Of a stretch of DNA of 64,000 nt, positions 42,556 to 51,695 are shown one piece after another. This DNA is from Lachnospiraceae bacterium UBA1712 (GTDB lineage Bacteria; Bacillota; Clostridia; Lachnospirales; Lachnospiraceae): positions 15,938 to 79,937 of the forward strand of contig DCJA01000035.1 in NCBI GenBank assembly GCA_002317175.1. Reading direction: 5' to 3'. The translations under genes and the position numbers were made by a program. The first letter of the stretch is position 1. Each line of letters begins with the position of its first letter. Under the pieces are notes generated by a model. That model ran no database searches. It worked only from the letters and a program-made list of their open reading frames with translations, and was not told the origin of the DNA.

Positions 42556-43509
42556 TTAAGGCCATCTGCTTGGCTTTGGCTTCTGGATAGAGAATATTCC
42601 TGCGCTGTCAAGATTCTTAATCAGAAGAAGTCTTGCCTGACCTACGAACTCTGGCTTAATCATGTAAAAGCAGTAGGTATCAATCAATGAGAACAGATAT
42701 GCTGTTCTACCTTCGATTTTGAAGTTGGTGATACCTGCTGGCACATACTTATTCCAGATATCATCTGGTGAGATATATGTTGGATATTCCTGAATATTGT
42801 GAATGCAGTTATGGTCACCATACTTGCAATACCAAGGCTCTACAGGTTTTTTCTGACCTACAGGAAGATTTCTGTTCTCAAGAATAACTCTCTGATTTCT
42901 TCCTACATGCTTATAGTGCTCTCCTCTTCTTGGGCAGGCTGGCTCACAAAGAGTGTTAACCAGTACCTCAAGCTTTTCTGGCTTTTCAATCTGATTGATA
43001 AGGTCCCATCTGTTATTGAGGTTATAATCCAGTACCACGTACTTATAGTCTCTGTTTATTTCTGCATTAAGCTGCTCAATATTCTTGATTTCCTTACAGG
43101 TTGAGCTGTTATATTCAAAGTTAGGATACTTTTCTCTTAAATATTTTTCCAGTCTCTGATCCATGATAATAACTTCATTTTTGCCATTGTTTGCGGCATC
43201 CATACAGAAGTTACAGAATGGATCTTCAAAATCAGCTTCCTCAAGACATGGATTGGTAAATGTATATCTGATTGGAATTCCCTGGTCATTTACAGATTTA
43301 ATTACATTTTTGATATAATTACTGTCACACTGATCATCAGCTATAAGTCTTCCGCCATTCCACAGAGCATAAGGAAATGTTCCGAAAAATGAACCAATCT
43401 CTACTCCTTCTCTAAAGAATTCAGGATGTGTCTTTAACATACTCACCCAAAACATATTAAGTGGATAATTATATCTAAGTCCCGGCAAATGAAATCTTAC
43501 TGCTGCCAT
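42556..43509 (-). CDS. U32-like protein, paralogue B
   Basis: The 317-residue protein is the paralogue of the gene at 41557, sharing all the motifs listed there. It has CEPACPRRGEHYKHV and YCKYGDHNC as its four-cysteine set and ends FKIEGRTAYLFSL. GGAGG sits 8 nt before the ATG and the GH43 stop is 12 nt upstream, so GH43, B and A form one operon. Location inside a glycosidase operon is unusual for U32-type proteins, which mostly modify RNA, quinones or peptides. Confidence 0.6.
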   Translation of the reverse strand: MAAVRFHLPGLRYNYPLNMFWVSMLKTHPEFFREGVEIGSFFGTFPYALWNGGRLIADDQCDSNYIKNVIKSVNDQGIPIRYTFTNPCLEEADFEDPFCNFCMDAANNGKNEVIIMDQRLEKYLREKYPNFEYNSSTCKEIKNIEQLNAEINRDYKYVVLDYNLNNRWDLINQIEKPEKLEVLVNTLCEPACPRRGEHYKHVGRNQRVILENRNLPVGQKKPVEPWYCKYGDHNCIHNIQEYPTYISPDDIWNKYVPAGITNFKIEGRTAYLFSLIDTYCFYMIKPEFVGQARLLLIKNLDSAGIFSIQKPKPSRWP

Positions 43510-43521
43510 ATCTAACTCCTC

Positions 43522-45072
43522 CTATCTACTAAGTGGTCTGTATGAGAATGATTTAAAGCTTGCATATACATTCTCAGCTTCTTCCTGTTTCTGTTCTTCC
43601 TCAAGTCCTGCAAAAATACCTACTGTGCAGCCCACAAAACCTCCTGCCGCTTCAGTAGACAGACCTGATATATCAATATCTTTAATAAGTGCCTCCATCT
43701 GATTGCCTTCTCCTATAAACACTGAGCCCTTTAAGCCTCTAACAGAGAACATCAGGGACACGTTATTGTAAGCAGCTATATCATTGGAAAGCTTTTCTTC
43801 CTTACCCTCTGTCTTTAATATTACAGTGGCATGAACTCCTGCAAATTCCACATAAAGCTGATTCTTCTCATTCTGATAGAGCATTATTCCTGCTTTTGCA
43901 CCATAATATAATTCTTTGGTTCTTAGTACAGCTACTGCATCAAAATTATGTGCATCCTGTCTGATTCCAAGGTATGAACGCTTCTCACAGCACTTTAGTG
44001 CAAGTCCATCCTCACCTACAAAACACATATCTCCTTGCGGTGTACCCGGTGTAATAAATGCCAAAGGCAGCTTGCTAATACCAGTGAATTCATAATGCTT
44101 GTCTGCTGCTGGCCATAAGCTTTCATCACTTTCTGGTATGCTTTCATTCAGATTAATAATTACATCATTGGATATCTGTCCAAATCCAGGATTAACTACT
44201 GGCCATCCGTCTTCCCACATTACACGGGCTAAAAAAGTTTCCCTTCCAAGTGTTGTTGCACCCTTTAATGGTCTGCTGGCCAGTAATACCATATACCAGT
44301 CTCCATTGGATGCCTGAAACATATCCGCATGTCCTACGCCCTGAATTGGATACATCTTTCCCAAATATCTGTGACTAAAAATAGGATTATTACTGTTTGG
44401 CTCAAATGGTCCGTATATATTTCTTGATCTAACCACGCTGACAGCGCCGCTTTGCCCCATTCCGCCCTCTGAATGCAACAAGTAGTAATAATCACCTACC
44501 TTATACATATGTGGGCCAGAAGGCCAGTTTACGCCCTTCATGGTACCATTCCATACATCAACAGGATTTCCTATCAACTGACCGCTTTTTATATCAAATT
44601 CCTGGGTAAAGATAAACCAGTCTCCATCATATCTTTGTCCCTTTGGATTTGGATGAACTGCTGTATAATAGCATTTACCATCGTCATCAAAGAAAAGAGA
44701 TGGCTCCACGCCCTGAGCACCTTCAATATAATATGGTTCAGACCAGGGACCTTTAGGATCCTTCGCCGTAATAATAAAATTACCACCATATGCAGAATTG
44801 GTGCATACTATATAAAATATACCTTCATGGTATCTGATTGTTGGTGCCAGAATACCTCTGGACATCTGATTATCAGGCACTGGTAACTGAGTTACTCTGT
44901 TTAATGCATTTCCAATCTGCTCCCAATTAGCCAGATCTTTGCTGTGCATCACTGGAAGACCAGGGAAATATGCAAAGGATGAATTGACTATATAATAATC
45001 ATCTCCCACCGCCACAATGGATGGGTCAGGATAAAAGCCTGGCAAAATTGGATTATTTGCTCTTACAGACAT
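43522..45072 (-). CDS. GH43 beta-xylosidase / alpha-L-arabinofuranosidase
   Basis: The 516-residue protein has a five-bladed propeller beginning NPILPGFYPDPSIVAVGDDY, where the first Asp of YPDPS is the catalytic base. VEPSLFFDDDGKCYY follows, and the pattern continues to a C-terminal beta-sandwich (about residues 330-510) typical of GH43 subfamilies 10-12. There is no signal peptide, so it is intracellular. It would remove xylose or arabinose from imported xylo-oligosaccharides, complementing the GH31 enzyme. An AT-rich leader of about 108 bp precedes it. Confidence 0.9.
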   Translation of the reverse strand: MSVRANNPILPGFYPDPSIVAVGDDYYIVNSSFAYFPGLPVMHSKDLANWEQIGNALNRVTQLPVPDNQMSRGILAPTIRYHEGIFYIVCTNSAYGGNFIITAKDPKGPWSEPYYIEGAQGVEPSLFFDDDGKCYYTAVHPNPKGQRYDGDWFIFTQEFDIKSGQLIGNPVDVWNGTMKGVNWPSGPHMYKVGDYYYLLHSEGGMGQSGAVSVVRSRNIYGPFEPNSNNPIFSHRYLGKMYPIQGVGHADMFQASNGDWYMVLLASRPLKGATTLGRETFLARVMWEDGWPVVNPGFGQISNDVIINLNESIPESDESLWPAADKHYEFTGISKLPLAFITPGTPQGDMCFVGEDGLALKCCEKRSYLGIRQDAHNFDAVAVLRTKELYYGAKAGIMLYQNEKNQLYVEFAGVHATVILKTEGKEEKLSNDIAAYNNVSLMFSVRGLKGSVFIGEGNQMEALIKDIDISGLSTEAAGGFVGCTVGIFAGLEEEQKQEEAENVYASFKSFSYRPLSR

Positions 45073-45180
45073 ATAATTCTCTTCTTTCTTAAAAACTGTA
45101 TATCTAATTACATATTGAGATTATATAACTAATTAAAACTTTATATCTTATTAAAATTATATAACCTGTAAATTTTTATC

Positions 45181-46095
45181 TTATTGAGGTTTGCTGATAA
45201 TAATCTCACCATCTCTCTGCGAGATCATTACCTTATTGTCCTCCAGTTTCAGTGAATCAATAAGTTCCTGTGGAATCTGAAGACGATGAGCCTTATCAAG
45301 TATAGCGTACTCATTCTGTGTCTCCTCTTCTCTCCAGTCAATATTAGTCTCCTTAACTCTGTCAGCATAGGCTTCCTTAAGGATTCTTTCTGAACTGATC
45401 TTTCCATCCCTGATTGCAACAACACGCTTTACCTTCTTGGAAAGGGCCATATCATGGGTAACAATCAGTATTGTCTGACCATTCTTATTCAGTTCAGTGA
45501 ATACATCAAATATATAGTTGGCTGTATTTACATCAACTGAACCCGTAGGTTCATCTGCAAGCAGAAGCTTTGGTGAATTGGCGAGAGCAATTGCTATGGC
45601 TACTCTCTGCTGCTCACCACCTGATAACATATTCATTCTGCTGTTTTTCTTATGGGCCATACCTACTTTTTCAAGCAGTTCCATGGCCTTTTCCTTTTTA
45701 GCCTTAGTGCTTGACAGATACATCGGCAGCATTACATTTTCAATTGCAGAAAGAAATGGAAGCATATTACGTCCATTATTCTGCCAAACAAATCCAACAG
45801 TGTTCTTCTTGTAGTTAACAAGTTCAGATTCTGTCATGGTAAAGAGGTTATTGCCATCTACCCACAGCTTTCCAGCACTAGGTCTGTCCAGTCCACCAAT
45901 CATATTGAGGAAGGTAGACTTACCACTACCTGAATTACCAATCATGGCCGTGAGCTCGCCTCTTTTAACTTCCAAATCCAGTCCCTGGAGCGCAAGCACT
46001 TCTGTCTCTTTTGTTTTATAGATTTTTACAAGGCCCTCAGCGCGAATCATTAAATCATCTTCGGCATTGATCACGCCTTCTGTCTCATTCGGCAT
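45181..46095 (-). CDS. MacB/LolD-type ABC ATPase with AbrB-like C-terminal domain
   Basis: Residues about 18-235 are an ABC ATPase with GNSGSGKST, LSGGEQQRVAIA and LLADEPTGSVD. After a 30-residue linker, residues about 262-304 (LDKAHRLQIPQELIDSLKLE, then a DGEIIIS strand) match a SpoVT/AbrB swapped-hairpin domain, normally a dimeric DNA-binding or dimerisation fold. ATG 46095 is preferred since GGAGAG lies 9 nt upstream. It overlaps the other ATPase gene by 11 nt. Confidence 0.82.
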   Translation of the reverse strand: MPNETEGVINAEDDLMIRAEGLVKIYKTKETEVLALQGLDLEVKRGELTAMIGNSGSGKSTFLNMIGGLDRPSAGKLWVDGNNLFTMTESELVNYKKNTVGFVWQNNGRNMLPFLSAIENVMLPMYLSSTKAKKEKAMELLEKVGMAHKKNSRMNMLSGGEQQRVAIAIALANSPKLLLADEPTGSVDVNTANYIFDVFTELNKNGQTILIVTHDMALSKKVKRVVAIRDGKISSERILKEAYADRVKETNIDWREEETQNEYAILDKAHRLQIPQELIDSLKLEDNKVMISQRDGEIIISKPQ

Positions 46096-46768
46096 CGATT
46101 CTCTCTCCATTCTCAAGTTGAATAATCATGTCTGCAGCACCCATAAGTCCCACATCATGAGTGGTCATAAGGATAGTTATTCCTTCCTCCGAGCTCATCT
46201 TTTGGAAGGTCTCTGTAACCTTTGCAGCCATAGCTGAATCCAGCTCAGCAGTTGGCTCATCGGCAAAAATAATCTTTGGTCTGTGAACAAACGCTCTGGC
46301 AATAGCAACCCTCTGCTGCTCACCACCAGACATCTCAGAAGGCATATGAGTCATACGGTTACCAAGACCTACCTTCTTCAGACATTCTTCTATTCTTAAT
46401 TCTGCTTCTTTATCAATCTTTACACCTGCCATACGAAGAGCAAACTCAACATTCTGATAAGCATTAAGAGAAGGAATCAGGGATACTGACTGAAATACAA
46501 AACCCATCTTCTTTCTTCTTAATTCTTCTCGCTCGTAAGCATTAAGATCCTTTACATTCTGTCCGTCCAGCAGTATTTCACCTGTAGTCGGATCATCCAG
46601 AGTATTGAGTATATTCATCAGCGTAGTTTTACCTGAACCCGAACGTCCACGCAATATAGCGAAAACACCTTCACCTATCTCAACATCGATTCCCTTTAAG
46701 GCCTGAAACTCCCCTCCTGGCACAGCAAATGTTCTAGTTATATTTTTTCCAACAATCATCTCAGACAT
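46085..46768 (-). CDS. MacB/LolD-type ABC ATPase
   Basis: The 227-residue ATPase has GRSGSGKTT, MSGGEQQRVAIARA and IIFADEPTAELD, all intact. It couples to the FtsX-like permease encoded directly upstream: the stop of that gene and this ATG share one base. Two ATPases for one large permease suggest a heterodimeric motor with the AbrB-tailed ATPase. Confidence 0.88.
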   Translation of the reverse strand: MSEMIVGKNITRTFAVPGGEFQALKGIDVEIGEGVFAILRGRSGSGKTTLMNILNTLDDPTTGEILLDGQNVKDLNAYEREELRRKKMGFVFQSVSLIPSLNAYQNVEFALRMAGVKIDKEAELRIEECLKKVGLGNRMTHMPSEMSGGEQQRVAIARAFVHRPKIIFADEPTAELDSAMAAKVTETFQKMSSEEGITILMTTHDVGLMGAADMIIQLENGERIDAE

Positions 46769-49569
46769 TATTCTTCTCCCAGTTTCAAAGCCTTGGTTAC
46801 ATTCATTCTAAACAGTAATGTTATAAGTACTGCAACACAGCTTATCATTACCAGCGCAATAACTCCATAGAGACGTAATAAGTCAGCATTCTCAATAATT
46901 AATCTAAGTGGCAGTATCTGTGTCGCTGAAGCAAATGAGAGCTGAATAATAGGTACAAACATTTTGGATGATATCCAGCCTATTCCTATGCCTGCAAATA
47001 CAGATAAAATACCTGCAAACAACTGCTCAATCAAAAGCATCTGGACTACTTCCTTCTTGTGGAAACCACATGCTCTGAGAACACCGAAGATAAGTTCCCT
47101 GTCCTTAATGGACATTATCCAGTAAATCATATAACCCACTGCACACAAGAGAATTGTAACTACGAATCCAAGAGTCAGGACACCATTGGTACCCTGAAGC
47201 AGAGGATCGCTTGTAGTCTCTTCCATGTCTTTTTGTCGGTTTACATAACGTGAAAGTTTGAAGTTATTATCCTGAATCCACTGATAGATTTCATTCTCAT
47301 TAGCATCATCTTTCAGACTCATCCATACTTCATAAGGCATTACACCAAACACATTTCTGGAATAATCATAATGCATTACTATCAGATAATTATCCTTGGT
47401 ATTGGCTGTTCCATCAGGGAATAATTCAGTAACCGTTGGTGCATACTCAGGCCAGTACTCAAAGAAATCCACTATTACCCCTGTTGCCTTTTTGCCCTTC
47501 TCATTGTTGAACTCAATTGTATCTCCAATGTCATATCCAAGCTGAGTACGGAAGTTATCAGACAACAGTACCCCCTTCTGCTCTACTGCGAGCTCATTGA
47601 GGAATTCATAATAATGCTTAGAAAGGAAGCTCTTATCCACATAGGTGATAGAACCAAAATCCTTTGTATGAATACCCATAATAGTTACAGCCTGACGACC
47701 AGTTTTGCCGCCTGAAATGTATCCATTTTTATCATTGAATACTCTTGTGTATTTATCAATATAAGGCACAGATGAGAACTTCTTATAATCTGGTTCAACA
47801 TATAAACCAGTCTTATTACCATCCTGGTCTACCGCTTCTTCCCATCGCTCAGCCAGAACCATATCAACACCATCTGCATATTCTGTATTCATTACGGCAT
47901 TTTCAAGAATAGTACGCGCTACTGTTGAATGATACATACCAAGAGAAATTGTCATAATCAGAAACAGAATAATAAGCTGTTGCTTTCCACTCTGCTTAAT
48001 AGTCTCCATAAAGGAAATATAGCTGGCTGGTCCCCATTTCTTCTTCCCAATAAAGAACACCAGCTTGATTAACAGTGGCTGAATACGGATATATAAAAGT
48101 CCCATGCCGACAATAAAGAGCGATGAACTTATATATAACAGTGGATCCAGACTCTGTCCTGAAAGAACTGTTCCAGACACATCAGCCATATTCTTATTGA
48201 AATTGTAATATCCATAACCTGATACAGCCAGAAGTACAATATCTAAGAAAAGCTTCTGCCATAAAGGCTTCTTCATTACATTCTTAGACTGCTTCAGATT
48301 AACAATCGATACCTTACTATGTCCAATTGCTGGAATAGTAATCGTAAGCAGAGTAATGAACATTGCTACAAGGGCATATATCATGCTCTTTCCCGTGTAT
48401 GTAATATCAAGAGTTCTTGAACCATTAAAATCCAGGAAGTTACGTACTGCTCCCAGTACCTTACTGAATACTGCGCCTAATGGAATACCTAGCACACCAC
48501 CTATCAGGGTAAGAAAAATCCCCTGATACAGATATAATCTGAATATCTGCCCCCTAGAGCTGCCTCGTGACTTAATAACAGATATCTCGTTTTTCTCCAT
48601 CTCATACATCTGTCCTGAAATCATGAGCAGGAAAGCTGCCAGCATAATAAGTACAGGCACCTGCATAATAAGCAGTGTGGCCGATATTCGATTAACCTTT
48701 TTATTGTAGTTTTCTAATATATCATAGTAGTTGGTATCCTGAATAACACTTCTGTACTTGCTCTTCTTATTTAGATAGTTAGTGTTCTCAAGAATTGAGT
48801 CTACCTGCTCCGAGGTTATATCATCATACTGAAACAGGGTATAATAGAAACTGTTAACTGTGTATTTTTTAGCATTTTCTCCAGTAAACATCTCTCTGAA
48901 GAGATCTTCTCTCATAAAACATGACAGCACAAGGTTTTTACTGTTCATCTGCCAGTAAAATGGATCATCTGTATCCTGAACATAAACGCCAGTTATTTCT
49001 ATTGTTATAGGCTTTTTATCAATAGTCTGCATTGCCTTAAATGTCAGACGTTCTCCTACAAGAAGCCCCTCTGCCAGCATTGTATCCTGAGAAATAACAA
49101 CCTCAATGGCCCCATCATCGGTCAGACCATCCTCCGAATACATATTTCCACCTACGATTCTGATATTGTTCTCAAAATCAGTTAAAAACGCAAGAGACAA
49201 ACTCATCTCGTCTGCATCTGATCTGTTCATATCAGAAGTAATAGTGCTGTTAAGAAGATAATAATACTGCGTAAGTCGTTTTTCAGTTACACCAATCTGA
49301 CCACAAATGCTTTTCTGGAACTCCTCCAGTTTAGCCATTGTTGATCCCTTTTTATCATTTTTTGAGATAGATTTCATGGTAACCTGAGCTGGATATACAC
49401 CATTCTCAGATATATAATTTCTTATCTCATCCTGAAGCATTCTGTCATAAGCTGCCTTCTGATAAAGAGGAAAACTTACGACTGTGGCTACCAACAGAAT
49501 ACATCCCAACAGAAGGCTGAGATTCATCCACTTCTTATGCCACATCTTTTGTAACATTATTCCCAGCAT
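46768..49569 (-). CDS. large FtsX/MacB-like ABC permease
   Basis: The 933-residue protein has an N-terminal helix, a large extracytoplasmic domain, three central helices (about 305-430) and another extracytoplasmic domain (about 560-800). Three C-terminal helices with the FtsX pattern (VVTILLCAVGYMIYW... RACGFHKKEVVQMLL) end it. It duplicates the FtsX unit, as in larger lipoprotein or peptide exporters. It overlaps the adaptor gene by 13 nt. The probable role is moving substrates, or transmitting force, across the single membrane. Confidence 0.85.
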   Translation of the reverse strand: MLGIMLQKMWHKKWMNLSLLLGCILLVATVVSFPLYQKAAYDRMLQDEIRNYISENGVYPAQVTMKSISKNDKKGSTMAKLEEFQKSICGQIGVTEKRLTQYYYLLNSTITSDMNRSDADEMSLSLAFLTDFENNIRIVGGNMYSEDGLTDDGAIEVVISQDTMLAEGLLVGERLTFKAMQTIDKKPITIEITGVYVQDTDDPFYWQMNSKNLVLSCFMREDLFREMFTGENAKKYTVNSFYYTLFQYDDITSEQVDSILENTNYLNKKSKYRSVIQDTNYYDILENYNKKVNRISATLLIMQVPVLIMLAAFLLMISGQMYEMEKNEISVIKSRGSSRGQIFRLYLYQGIFLTLIGGVLGIPLGAVFSKVLGAVRNFLDFNGSRTLDITYTGKSMIYALVAMFITLLTITIPAIGHSKVSIVNLKQSKNVMKKPLWQKLFLDIVLLAVSGYGYYNFNKNMADVSGTVLSGQSLDPLLYISSSLFIVGMGLLYIRIQPLLIKLVFFIGKKKWGPASYISFMETIKQSGKQQLIILFLIMTISLGMYHSTVARTILENAVMNTEYADGVDMVLAERWEEAVDQDGNKTGLYVEPDYKKFSSVPYIDKYTRVFNDKNGYISGGKTGRQAVTIMGIHTKDFGSITYVDKSFLSKHYYEFLNELAVEQKGVLLSDNFRTQLGYDIGDTIEFNNEKGKKATGVIVDFFEYWPEYAPTVTELFPDGTANTKDNYLIVMHYDYSRNVFGVMPYEVWMSLKDDANENEIYQWIQDNNFKLSRYVNRQKDMEETTSDPLLQGTNGVLTLGFVVTILLCAVGYMIYWIMSIKDRELIFGVLRACGFHKKEVVQMLLIEQLFAGILSVFAGIGIGWISSKMFVPIIQLSFASATQILPLRLIIENADLLRLYGVIALVMISCVAVLITLLFRMNVTKALKLGEE

Positions 49570-51695
49570 ACTGTTGTCCCTTCTGTTAATCCTTCAGCAA
49601 TCCAGTAATAATTGTTGTCTGATCCACCTGGAATAAAGCTGACATTCTTAACACTTCCATCCTCATTTACTACTGTTACATATGTAGATTTGTCCTTTAG
49701 TGTAACCGCAGACTTAGGTACAGTTAAGACATTCTTCTCACTTCTTATCTTAACCTTTACCTTAAAGCTGTTTCTGCCCCATACACCACCCTCAATAAGG
49801 GTAGAACCTGATATTGCAGCTATTTCCTCCTGTGGTATAGCTACAATTGAAAACTTATTTGTAAGGTCCTTTGACAGACACATCTTGCTGACACTTACAA
49901 CCTTACCATTTACAACACTTGATCCCTGAGAACTGCTAACCTTAATCTCTGCCTCATTACCATAATTGAGCTGATTCTTCTCATCATTAACCAGAACATA
50001 ACTAAGAGAATCATTGGCAATCTCAACCAGACCTGCTCCCGAATAGAGCAAATCTCCTGTTTTAACGCCTGTAGCATCCATCACTATACCAGCATATGGT
50101 GCCTTTATCTCTACTATTCCCGAATACTCAGTAAGCTTTGAAAGCTGTCTCTGATACTGGCTGGTAGATCTGATGTTTTCATCTATCTGCTGCTCAAGAC
50201 TTCTATCTGTCTTATGCTTTGCATCATTTTCAGCCTTAGTCTGCTGAAGCTTCACAAGACGACTCTGCAGTCTTGAAATCTTTCGATTTAATCTGTCTAT
50301 TTCTATCTGGTCAGGAATGACTTCTATAGTACACAGCACCTGTCCCTCAGAAATCTTTTCGTCTGTCTGTACAAGCATCTCCTTAAAATACGCATTACCG
50401 TAAGTAACAGGATTGGTCAACCATTCCGAAAATGGATAATAGAGGAAACCATTTATCTCAACATCAACACTGTAATCTCCTCTTTCTACCTGTGCAGTGT
50501 TTTTACCTGCTTTGGCAACCTGGGAAGACAGAACCTTATCTCCCTCTGACAAGCCTGATAATACTTCTGCATAAAGTCCGTCCCTGACACCTATTTCTAC
50601 AGGAACATACTGTGTTTCTTCGCCATTATACAGATATGCATAGTAACCATCTGACTCCTTCTTAATAGCGTCATTGGGAACACAGAGTACACCACGTCTA
50701 ATATCCTTTACCATAATCACTGCGGCATAGGTACCTATCTGAATTGTTCCTGAAGGATCATCCAGAACAAAGGTTGTATATACACTCTCACCGTCTGATG
50801 ACTTCTGTGTATACTCTTCTGGCTCCATATTGACATATTCAAGTTCATATCTGTTGCCATCAATAATTGCATAGATATCCAAAGCCTTATTGATATTAGC
50901 CTTAGAGATATATTCAGTCTGAATTACTCTTTGACTGGTATCACCAACTGCTATTACAGACTTATCCTTTTCTATCTGATCGCCACTATAATAATAATTG
51001 CAGGCAACAACCTCACCTGTTACATCTGATACTATGGTTGCATCAGTAACCTTATCCCTTACTCTCTGGATGTTTCCGGTTTTATATGCAAGTTCAAGCT
51101 CATATAGTTCATTGGTCTGCTTTATATTCTGCTCAACTCGTTCCTTGTTCTGAAGAGCTCTCTTATATGAACCTTCTGGCATCAATGCAGCTGCAGCCCA
51201 TCCTGCATAGGCATCTGAATTCTCATCTGGTTCATACTGAGCCATTTCAACATAAGCTCTCGAATCTTCATACAAAGCCTTTTTAGCATCCTCAAGGTTC
51301 TCATTCTGCCATTTAACCTGTAGGTCATGGTAGCTTTCCAAATCCGCTAACTCTTCTTCAAGATCTGCAATCTCTTTATCCAAAGATTTAGTCTGCGAAT
51401 AAACCAGTTCATCTCCTGGTTTGACTTCACTTCCAGGAGTAGCACCGTATTTCTTAAAGGTCTGATCCTTGGCAAATGAATATTCCTTAATTACTGGATT
51501 AACTGAGCTTGAATACACCTCAGTAAAATACATATCCCTGGTTGTAACTACATCATAATCAGCAGTTACACCCACTGGCTCTTCCAATACTATATTATCT
51601 TTCTTCCCATCATCTTCAGTTCCTGCACAGCCAAACATAGAAACAAGTAAAACTGTAGTAAGAAGGCTGGAGATTATTCTTTTTCCCATTTTCAT
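49557..51695 (-). CDS. lipoprotein with two tandem HlyD-like adaptor modules
   Basis: A lipobox (VSMFGC) follows the signal segment. Two membrane-fusion-protein modules follow. The first covers about residues 40-410, with a coiled coil near 100-205 and a barrel ending LSGLSEGDKVL. The second covers about 420-712, with a coiled coil near 465-525, IKAPYAGIV lipoyl half and AEGLTEGTTV end. One polypeptide with two adaptors is unusual. It overlaps the next gene by 13 nt and the previous by 4. Confidence 0.8.
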   Translation of the reverse strand: MKMGKRIISSLLTTVLLVSMFGCAGTEDDGKKDNIVLEEPVGVTADYDVVTTRDMYFTEVYSSSVNPVIKEYSFAKDQTFKKYGATPGSEVKPGDELVYSQTKSLDKEIADLEEELADLESYHDLQVKWQNENLEDAKKALYEDSRAYVEMAQYEPDENSDAYAGWAAAALMPEGSYKRALQNKERVEQNIKQTNELYELELAYKTGNIQRVRDKVTDATIVSDVTGEVVACNYYYSGDQIEKDKSVIAVGDTSQRVIQTEYISKANINKALDIYAIIDGNRYELEYVNMEPEEYTQKSSDGESVYTTFVLDDPSGTIQIGTYAAVIMVKDIRRGVLCVPNDAIKKESDGYYAYLYNGEETQYVPVEIGVRDGLYAEVLSGLSEGDKVLSSQVAKAGKNTAQVERGDYSVDVEINGFLYYPFSEWLTNPVTYGNAYFKEMLVQTDEKISEGQVLCTIEVIPDQIEIDRLNRKISRLQSRLVKLQQTKAENDAKHKTDRSLEQQIDENIRSTSQYQRQLSKLTEYSGIVEIKAPYAGIVMDATGVKTGDLLYSGAGLVEIANDSLSYVLVNDEKNQLNYGNEAEIKVSSSQGSSVVNGKVVSVSKMCLSKDLTNKFSIVAIPQEEIAAISGSTLIEGGVWGRNSFKVKVKIRSEKNVLTVPKSAVTLKDKSTYVTVVNEDGSVKNVSFIPGGSDNNYYWIAEGLTEGTTVCWE

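Larger units (their letters stand above)
1236..47248. repeat. dispersed 11-bp word TTATGTHAACY, 21 copies
   Basis: H is A, C or T. Plus-strand copies start at 1236, 6159, 6999, 11463, 15898, 17476, 20088, 29125, 29341, 29950, 30462, 30559 and 36369. Reverse-complement copies start at 6222, 11061, 11482, 13657, 21556, 22002, 36627 and 47238. A rough expectation at 60% AT is below one copy per 64 kb on both strands. Eighteen copies are coding and fall in at least four reading contexts (V-Y/D/N-I, Y-V-N, L-H, M-S), so codon preference alone does not explain them. Three are intergenic. The function is unknown; see findings. Confidence 0.7.
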
